Part shown: piece by piece, positions 22,447-27,205 of the stretch | Layout of the letters: every line of letters begins with the position of its first letter | Numbering within the stretch: the first letter of the stretch is position 1 | Assembly (NCBI GenBank): GCA_001796495.1 | Contig: MGMR01000118.1 | Span: 1 to 27,205, forward strand | Length of the DNA: 27,205 nucleotides | Reading direction: 5' to 3' | Source of the DNA: Chloroflexi bacterium RBG_13_51_18 | GTDB lineage: Bacteria > Chloroflexota > Dehalococcoidia > Dehalococcoidales > RBG-16-60-22 | Position numbers and translations under genes: made by a program | Notes under the pieces: model-generated | What the model was told of the DNA's origin: nothing | The model's database searches: none | Seen by the model: only the letters and a program-made list of their open reading frames with translations

Positions 22447-23178
22447 CTACTTGACGCCGACGCGTACGGGCACTTCTTCTTTCTTGTACAGTATGCCCAT
22501 TTTTTCCAGGTACAATCTGGCGGCGCTGACTCTTAAATGCTTGGAATTATAATCCGGGTCGGCCTTGAGTTTGCTGTACATGCTGTTCAGGTGATGTTCT
22601 ACCGTTTTGATATCTATGAATAATGTGTTTGCGATTGACAAATTGGTGTATCCCTGTGAAAGAAGGCTTAGTATCTCCAGTTCACGCGTGGTGAGTTGTT
22701 TCAGGAAAGGACATTCAGGTTTACCGGCGAACATAAAAGTAGCCAGCGGTGGGTCGAGAATGACCTGCCCCTGGCTAACAGCTATAACCGTCTGGCACAG
22801 CTGTTCAACTTTATCAAGGGATTGTTTCAAGAAAAGAGCCATGCCGCTTTCGCCGCAGAGGGCTAACCTGCGCAGTAATTCAATATCTTGAGAGCTGTAA
22901 CTTACTATTAATATCACGATACCCATCTTCGGGTAGGAATTCCTGATTTTCTCCAGTTCTTCTATGATCTCCGTATCAAGTTTCTTGATGCTTAGCAGCA
23001 TGACATTAGGAGTCAGTTCTGCCACGGCTCTAATCATGGAGCCCTTTACCCCATTTCCTGATACGCGCAGTAAATCAATATTAGCATTTTTCGGTAGTAC
23101 GTAACTGTATAATTCCCGGTAAATCTCCTGTTCCTCGATTACTATCAGACTTATGCTCTCCGATTTGGACTGCATCAT
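22447..23178 (-). CDS. LuxR/NarL-type transcription regulator with degenerate receiver domain
   Basis: A 243-residue protein with a response-regulator-like N-terminal domain (about 9-135) and a C-terminal GerE/LuxR helix-turn-helix (about 161-225: LTTRELEILSLLSQGYTNLS then IKTVEHHLNSMYSKL). The place of the phospho-accepting aspartate reads VMLLSIKKLD, with Ser63 where DD/LLD would have Asp. The N-terminal acidic pair is replaced by Glu residues (IEEQE). It is therefore probably not regulated by ordinary phosphorylation. The start is the first ATG at 23178, 7 nt after AAAGG. It is the only regulator in the window and is divergent from the archaellum locus across a long non-coding region, which makes it a good candidate archaellum regulator. 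Confidence 0.92.
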   Translation of the reverse strand: MMQSKSESISLIVIEEQEIYRELYSYVLPKNANIDLLRVSGNGVKGSMIRAVAELTPNVMLLSIKKLDTEIIEELEKIRNSYPKMGIVILIVSYSSQDIELLRRLALCGESGMALFLKQSLDKVEQLCQTVIAVSQGQVILDPPLATFMFAGKPECPFLKQLTTRELEILSLLSQGYTNLSIANTLFIDIKTVEHHLNSMYSKLKADPDYNSKHLRVSAARLYLEKMGILYKKEEVPVRVGVK

Positions 23179-23572
23179 GATGTTACCTTTCTATTTTCTG
23201 ATCCAGATTTTGTTCACCTCACAGCCACGCTTCAGGTTGAATGACATTAAAAGTCTAGTCTAGTTTTATAAAGATAATAATAAATTTTCATAAACAATAC
23301 GTTAAAATTCCATTAATTTTCATTGATTTTGTGCCATCTGGCAAATAATCGCCTGATAAAATAGCATGCGCTCCTAGATTCTGCCATCACCAAGCCAGAT
23401 TTACAATAGATACTGCCACCCAATTTATGATAGGGGTATTTTTACTTTAAAACTGGATAATTCCCCTAGTTTATTTTGGGAAAAGGGCTTGGCAAGATTG
23501 GGGATGGTCTGGTGTTCAGCGAAAGCTGGCGGAGGTAAATTTATATTATCCATGCCATGAAAGGAACTTTGA
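23179..23572. other. AT-rich intergenic region between the regulator and the archaellum locus
   Basis: About 390 bp with no supportable gene. It contains a direct/near-inverted motif AAAAGTCTAGTCTAGTTTT (23250-23268), which could be an operator for the adjacent regulator, and a GNRA-type hairpin CAGC-GAAA-GCTG (23518-23529) that may be part of a structured RNA. I could not match any known RNA family. Confidence 0.4.
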
Positions 23573-23944
23573 GTGATGCATCGGTTGGCTAGTAAGGTAT
23601 TGGAAAACAGCGAGCGCATTTCCGAAATCAAGACAGCTGGAAAACCAAACGCTTCCATTAATAAAGCGTTATTTCTTAGCGATATGACTCTCTCCGCTGG
23701 ATTATTCTCCACAAAGAAAGCGAAGACAATTAATGTTTCCAGCCATTGTAAATCTAAAAGGCCTGCCGAAATATCAGGGAATCCATATCACACACTAGCA
23801 ACCGCAGCTCAAGTTCTTATTCACGATAATGACAAGCTTACCCGGGAAATACAAGAAATCATATTGCCATTACCTTATAAAGCTTCCCTATTAATGGTAA
23901 GACCGGATTTTTATATCCCGGAAAATGAGTATCCAGCTAATTAA
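23573..23944 (+). CDS. Hypothetical protein with an archaellin-like patch (possible archaellin remnant)
   Basis: An open frame of 123 residues with a plausible AAGGA Shine-Dalgarno 7 nt before the GTG (ATG follows at 23576). I do not recognise a family. Residues around 39-51 read LSAGLFSTKKAK, almost the same as LSAGLFSTQKAQ at the end of the N-terminal helix of both archaellins downstream. The nucleotide differences fall mostly at third codon positions. The flanking residues do not match, and the hydrophobic core and signal peptide of an archaellin are absent. It may be a decayed or recombined archaellin copy, a real gene of unknown function, or chance similarity. Confidence 0.35.
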   Translation: MMHRLASKVLENSERISEIKTAGKPNASINKALFLSDMTLSAGLFSTKKAKTINVSSHCKSKRPAEISGNPYHTLATAAQVLIHDNDKLTREIQEIILPLPYKASLLMVRPDFYIPENEYPAN

Positions 23945-24018
23945 TGATGTAACCGCTGCTTGCGCTCATTTCAATCTAGCTAATGAGTATCAAGCAGTAA
24001 TCCTAATAAAGGTCAAGC

Positions 24019-24129
24019 ATGAAAATACAAAGCAAAGAAATGGAAGGGGGTGATTCTAAAAAGACAATCATCTATATCTTTACAAGAGGTTTATTAACCG
24101 AAAGCATCACCAAAAATCAAAATCCCTAA
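24019..24129 (+). CDS. Possible 36-residue small protein upstream of the first archaellin
   Basis: MKIQSKEMEGGDSKKTIIYI and 16 more residues, with AAAGG 6 nt before the ATG and a stop 15 bp before the archaellin start. It could be a leader peptide affecting archaellin expression, or a chance frame in the 5' leader. No family is recognised and there is no membrane segment. Confidence 0.2.
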   Translation: MKIQSKEMEGGDSKKTIIYIFTRGLLTESITKNQNP

Positions 24130-24144
24130 GACTTAGGAGGAAAA

Positions 24145-24789
24145 ATGTACAATAAATACTTAAAACATGAGAAAGGCATTACTGGTCTTGAGACCGCTAT
24201 CATCCTTATAGCATTCGTGGTGGTAGCCGCGGTCTTCGCCTACACGGCGCTTTCCGCAGGTCTTTTCTCGACCCAGAAGGCACAGGAAGCAGTTTATGCC
24301 GGCCTTAAAGAAGCCCAGAGCACATTAGAGCTCAGGGGTGGCATTGTCGCAACGGCCGGGACTCCTGGCGCTAGCGGCACTATCAAGCAGATAACTTTCG
24401 TAGTATCCAACGCGCTGGGCGGTGACCCGATTGATTTCACCGAGCCGTCCATGGCAACGGATAACTCCGGCATATCTGCTCTCGGCAGCTCAAACAAGGT
24501 GGTCATCAATTACATCGATTCCAACCAGGTTGTGTCCAACCTTTACTGGACCTGCACACCGTTGGGAACTAACGACGGCGACGACCTGCTGGAGACCGGT
24601 GAGAAATTCCAGATTACCATCGGTTCTGATGACGAAACCCAAGATGGCGGTAACTTGCTCGATGCTCTAACGTACGCTCTTTCCGTGAACGACACTTTCA
24701 CATTGGAGATCATGACCAATGCCGGTGCCGTGATTACCATAGAGCGAACCACACCCGCCTACATCGACTTAAAAATGAATCTTCACTAA
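24145..24789 (+). CDS. flaB: Archaellin (archaeal-type flagellin), first copy
   Basis: A 214-residue major filament subunit of archaellum type (Arch_flagellin, PF01917). It has a class III signal peptide: a short basic leader (YNKYLKHEKG) with the predicted FlaK/PibD-type cleavage after Gly11. The hydrophobic assembly helix ITGLETAIILIAFVVVAAVF follows, continuing to about residue 50 (SAGLFSTQKAQEAVYAGLKE). The rest is a beta-rich outer domain ending VITIERTTPAYIDLKMNLH. Archaellins assemble at the base into a helical filament rotated by an ATP-driven motor, quite unlike bacterial FliC. The AGGAGG Shine-Dalgarno is strong. The next gene is a paralogue 41 bp away. The protein is short for an archaellin, and the outer domain carries acidic stretches (NDGDDLLETGEKF). 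Confidence 0.96.
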   Translation: MYNKYLKHEKGITGLETAIILIAFVVVAAVFAYTALSAGLFSTQKAQEAVYAGLKEAQSTLELRGGIVATAGTPGASGTIKQITFVVSNALGGDPIDFTEPSMATDNSGISALGSSNKVVINYIDSNQVVSNLYWTCTPLGTNDGDDLLETGEKFQITIGSDDETQDGGNLLDALTYALSVNDTFTLEIMTNAGAVITIERTTPAYIDLKMNLH

Positions 24790-24830
24790 TATAACTTAAA
24801 CCTTAAAAAGTGAAGTAAAAAGGAGAAAAT

Positions 24831-25466
24831 ATGCTTAAGAAAATATTCAGGAAAGAAAAAGGCATTACCGGGCTGGAAACTGCCATCATCCTGATTGCAT
24901 TCGTGGTGGTAGCCGCGGTCTTTGCTTACACCGCGCTTTCCGCAGGTCTTTTCTCGACCCAGAAGGCGCAGGAAGCAGTTTATTCCGGCCTTAAGGAAGC
25001 CCAGAGCACCATAGAAGTCAAGGGAGCGATTATCGCTACCGGTAATATCACCGGCGATGTCGGCAATATCGGTCAGATAACGTTTACCGTATCCAACGTG
25101 CTCGGCGGTGAACCGATTGATTTCACCGCACCATCCGGCGGAGCTCTCGGATTAGCCACCGGTACTTCAAACAGGGTAGTTATTAACTATCTTGACTCAT
25201 CCCAGGAAGTTGTTAATCTTTATTGGACCCTTGCCAAAGTGGGGAACGATGACGGCGACTCTCTGCTGGAGACAGGCGAGAAATTCCAGATAACCATCGG
25301 AGCGCTTGATGGCGCAGCCCAGGGTAATCTTGTGCAAGCACTCGGCGCTTTCCAGTTGGGCTGTAATAAAACTTTCAGCCTTGTAATACTGACACCAATC
25401 GGTGCGGTTATTACAATTGAAAGGACTACACCGCCCTACATCGATAAAATCATGAACCTGCGCTAA
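24831..25466 (+). CDS. flaB: Archaellin (archaeal-type flagellin), second copy
   Basis: A 211-residue paralogue of the preceding archaellin. The leader MLKKIFRKEKG ends with the same predicted cleavage after Gly11, and the assembly helix ITGLETAIILIAFVVVAAVF is identical. The nucleotide sequence of the helix region is also nearly identical, while the outer domain differs (insertions and deletions near residues 65-110 and 150-180). The C-terminus VITIERTTPPYIDKIMNLR matches the first copy. Two archaellins often share one filament as major and minor or hook-like parts. It is preceded by AAGGAG and followed by a GC-rich hairpin. Confidence 0.96.
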   Translation: MLKKIFRKEKGITGLETAIILIAFVVVAAVFAYTALSAGLFSTQKAQEAVYSGLKEAQSTIEVKGAIIATGNITGDVGNIGQITFTVSNVLGGEPIDFTAPSGGALGLATGTSNRVVINYLDSSQEVVNLYWTLAKVGNDDGDSLLETGEKFQITIGALDGAAQGNLVQALGAFQLGCNKTFSLVILTPIGAVITIERTTPPYIDKIMNLR

Positions 25467-25491
25467 TCGTATTCGGTAAAAGCTGAACATG

Positions 25492-25527
25492 CGGGGTGGG
25501 GGTCTCCTTAACCGGAGCCCCACCCCG
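25492..25527 (+). terminator. Hairpin after the archaellin genes, probable attenuator
   Basis: A 10-bp GC stem (CGGGGTGGGG / CCCCACCCCG), a two-base bulge (GT), then four more pairs (CTCC/GGAG) around a TTAACC loop. It is followed by AACCGTGGTTTTAAG, a weak U-run. It would allow some read-through, so archaellins could be made in large excess over the genes downstream. Confidence 0.7.
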
Positions 25528-25627
25528 AACCGTGGTTTTAAGTGGGTACTACCCGCTTCCCAGAAGCTGTGAGAGATGTGGATATCAGCCGCAAGCATCT
25601 ACACTCCAAAATTTATGGAGGTCTTTT

Positions 25628-26104
25628 GTGGACAAGGCCATAACTACAGCTCTACTAATCGTAGCGGGGGTTGTATGTATGATATTTGTCTTTAATAGTG
25701 TTTATCCGATGATAAATCGTTCCGGCCAGGCAATGACCAGTATGGCCGACCAGGTTGATCAACGTATGAAGAGTCGGATTAGCATTGTTCATGCGGCAAA
25801 TACCGCCAACCGCACATCTGTTTATCTATGGATAAAGAACGTGGGGACGCAGCGTATCCTGGCTGTCGAGGAAAGTGATCTTTTCTTCGGGCAGGAAGAT
25901 AATTTCGATCGTATTGCACATGAAGGCGACGCCGGCGGGACTTATCCACGCTGGTCTTTTGACATTGAAAACGATACGGAGTGGCAGACCAGCGCCACCA
26001 TAAAGGTGACGATTTTATTTAGCAGCGACCCCGGGGCCGGAACCTATTTTGCCAAGTTTATTATCCCCAACGGAATATTTGATGAATTCTATTTCAGCAT
26101 GTAA
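25628..26104 (+). CDS. Archaellum-associated FlaG/FlaF-type membrane-anchored protein
   Basis: A 158-residue protein starting at GTG 25628, with GGAGG 6 nt upstream; the open frame upstream overlaps the hairpin and is rejected. One N-terminal hydrophobic helix (about 4-29, AITTALLIVAGVVCMIFVFN) lacks a KG-type cleavage site. A stretch MADQVDQRMKSRISIVHA follows, then a beta-rich domain (VYLWIKNVGTQRILAVEESD). This layout fits ArlG/ArlF, the anchored proteins of archaea that link the motor to the S-layer or envelope, and the N-terminus looks more FlaG-like. It lies in the same direction as the archaellins, 161 bp after them. The exact subfamily needs a profile search. Confidence 0.78.
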   Translation: MDKAITTALLIVAGVVCMIFVFNSVYPMINRSGQAMTSMADQVDQRMKSRISIVHAANTANRTSVYLWIKNVGTQRILAVEESDLFFGQEDNFDRIAHEGDAGGTYPRWSFDIENDTEWQTSATIKVTILFSSDPGAGTYFAKFIIPNGIFDEFYFSM

Positions 26105-26115
26105 TGGAGCCATAA

Positions 26116-26640
26116 ATGGAGACTGCGCTCATTTCTATCATTTGTATAGCCCTGATGGTTTTCGGGGGCATGACGATGTCCCAGGGTTTCATGACTTCAG
26201 TTGATACCAGCACTGCGGGTCTTAGTGAAATAGGGGAACGTACGGAAACGGCTATAAGGACCGAGTTGACTCCAGTAAGCACCAATATGACTCTTTTAGC
26301 CGGCGCGGACCCTGTGGATATAGTGCTGAAAAACACCGGCCAGACCAAGATGACCGACTTCGAGAAATGGGACATCATCGTTCAATATTACGACGGTTCC
26401 GGCGGTTATCATGTGGAATGGCTCCCCTATTCTGAAGGGGGAGCGGGGACTTATGAGTGGGAGGTGGGCTGGATAAGGCTGGACGGGCAGCCGGAGATAT
26501 TCGAACCGAATTTATTAAACCCCGGTGAAGAAATAATGATAAGGATATGGCTCGACCCGTCAGTAGGCGCCGGTACAACTAATATGGTGGTGATATCAAC
26601 GCCAAGCGGAATAACGAGTATTACCTATTTTTCACCATAA
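26116..26640 (+). CDS. FlaF-like membrane-anchored beta-domain protein, first copy
   Basis: A 174-residue protein with an N-terminal helix (ALISIICIALMVFGGMTMSQ) and no class III cleavage motif. A beta-sandwich-like domain follows with VLKNTGQTKMTDFEKWDIIV, HVEWLPYSEG and EIFEPNLLNPGEEIMIRI. The KNTGxT pattern recurs in archaeal archaellum stator-type proteins (ArlF). It sits 11 bp after the FlaG-like gene with GGAG 6 nt before the ATG, so the two are cotranscribed. It is clearly a paralogue of the next gene. Confidence 0.75.
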   Translation: METALISIICIALMVFGGMTMSQGFMTSVDTSTAGLSEIGERTETAIRTELTPVSTNMTLLAGADPVDIVLKNTGQTKMTDFEKWDIIVQYYDGSGGYHVEWLPYSEGGAGTYEWEVGWIRLDGQPEIFEPNLLNPGEEIMIRIWLDPSVGAGTTNMVVISTPSGITSITYFSP

Positions 26641-26717
26641 AGAATATAAAGAAGCAATAATATGGAAGCTGTTAATACCAAAGGGGAATAAAAAGGAAAT
26701 CATACGGAGCCGATAAC

Positions 26718-27205
26718 ATGGCAGTAGCAATAGTAACGATAATTTGTATAGCCATGATTGTAGTGGGAGGTATGTCATTATCACAGGGCATACTCATTTC
26801 CGCAGACACGGCAGCGATAAATTTCGATAATGTTAGTGTCCTGGAGGGTGATATTGCCAGGACGGACCTGACAATTACACGCGCTGCCCGGCTTTCATGG
26901 GGAGATTATATACGCGTGACTGTCGAAAACAGCGGCCAGACCAAGCTGGCCAACTATGATAAATGGGACGTTATTGTAAGTTACATTGATAGCGATGGCA
27001 CTTTACATACAACCTGGCTGCCTTATAGCGCTGTCCTGCCGGGTAACAATGAATGGCAAAAAGCCAGAATCGGCCTTGCCGGGCCTATTGAATTCTTTGA
27101 GCCGGGAATCCTTAATCCCCTGGAGGAGATGGTTGCCTTTATCAACCTGGATCCTCCATCAGGAAATGCCACCAGCGGAAGCATATCCATCGCCGCTCCC
27201 AACGG
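26718..27205 (+). CDS. FlaF-like membrane-anchored beta-domain protein, second copy (3' end beyond window)
   Basis: At least 162 residues, cut by the right edge. The ATG at 26718 follows GGAG by 9 nt. The N-terminal helix VAIVTIICIAMIVVGGMSLS and the domain motifs VENSGQTKLANYDKWDVIV, TTWLPYS and EFFEPGILNPLEE align with the preceding protein throughout, with clearly diverged residues. It is therefore an older paralogue. It belongs to the same operon, 77 bp after the previous stop. The gene is almost complete, judging from the length of its paralogue. Confidence 0.78.
   Translation, partial: MAVAIVTIICIAMIVVGGMSLSQGILISADTAAINFDNVSVLEGDIARTDLTITRAARLSWGDYIRVTVENSGQTKLANYDKWDVIVSYIDSDGTLHTTWLPYSAVLPGNNEWQKARIGLAGPIEFFEPGILNPLEEMVAFINLDPPSGNATSGSISIAAPN

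Noticed and set aside
23460..23550. Possible known riboswitch (for example c-di-GMP) upstream of the archaellin region
   Set aside because: A GAAA-capped hairpin is present, but the conserved cores of known riboswitch classes are not.
23425..23712. 95-codon minus-strand frame in the intergenic region
   Set aside because: Shadow of the plus-strand frame with no family or ribosome site.
24145..25466. Archaellin genes as type IV pilins of an ordinary bacterial pilus
   Set aside because: The KG-ITGLET cleavage context, long hydrophobic helix and accompanying FlaG/FlaF-type genes fit archaellins; there is no F(T/S)LxE pilin motif and no PilB/C/M-N-O gene in the window.
1..27205. CRISPR arrays, insertion sequences or prophage genes
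   Set aside because: No regularly spaced repeats, transposase or integrase frames were seen; the only tandem repeat is the in-frame linker repeat in the binding protein.

Overview
The window is a stretch of a bacterial chromosome, most likely from the Chloroflexota and probably the class Dehalococcoidia. The bacterial assignment rests on RnpA, ribosomal proteins bS6, bS18 and bL34, SSB, YidD, a CCA-encoding tRNA and many sigma70-type promoters (TTGACA-17/18-TATAAT-like). The Dehalococcoidia assignment is inference. It comes from the mix of Opp/Dpp-type transporters, divergent URO-D-family proteins, a molybdopterin oxidoreductase with NrfD-type partners and archaeal-type flagellins. No gene here proves the taxon.

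Layout. 1-2826 (minus strand): housekeeping block rpsF-ssb-rpsR-rpmH-rnpA-yidD, then a truncated membrane-anchored beta-propeller protein running off the left edge. 2901-3032: promoter and tRNA-Asp(GTC). 3253-9073 (plus): a complete peptide/nickel-type ABC importer (lipoprotein binding protein, two permeases, two ATPases), with a hairpin and a second promoter separating the abundant binding protein from the rest. 9112-11514 (minus): a membrane proteostasis module of a double zinc-ribbon protein, LemA and an HtpX-like M48 protease with an added C-terminal zinc ribbon. 11546-14748 (plus): a URO-D-family protein lacking the usual zinc ligands plus a ThDP-dependent enzyme. 14757-16304 (minus): a type-B carboxylesterase. 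16502-20367 (plus): a three-subunit iron-sulfur / NrfD / molybdopterin enzyme with no Tat signal, closed by a bidirectional terminator. 20465-21547 (minus): a zinc alcohol dehydrogenase. 21630-22443 (plus): a small dimeric alpha/beta-barrel protein and a small DUF5658-like membrane protein.

22447-27205 is the most interesting part. A minus-strand LuxR-type regulator with a degenerate receiver domain is followed by about 960 bp of AT-rich DNA without a recognised gene. After that comes a plus-strand archaellum (archaeal-flagellum-type) locus: two archaellins with class III signal peptides, a hairpin that probably attenuates transcription, then three membrane-anchored beta-domain proteins of FlaG/FlaF type, the last cut by the right edge. 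The motor genes (arlH, arlI, arlJ) would be expected just beyond the window. An archaeal motility or adhesion filament in a bacterium is rare. As far as I know it has been reported only for a few Chloroflexota.

How the parts may work together (inference): the importer and the catabolic/redox genes fit an anaerobic heterotroph using peptides and small organic or aromatic compounds, and the archaellum would give it motility or attachment.
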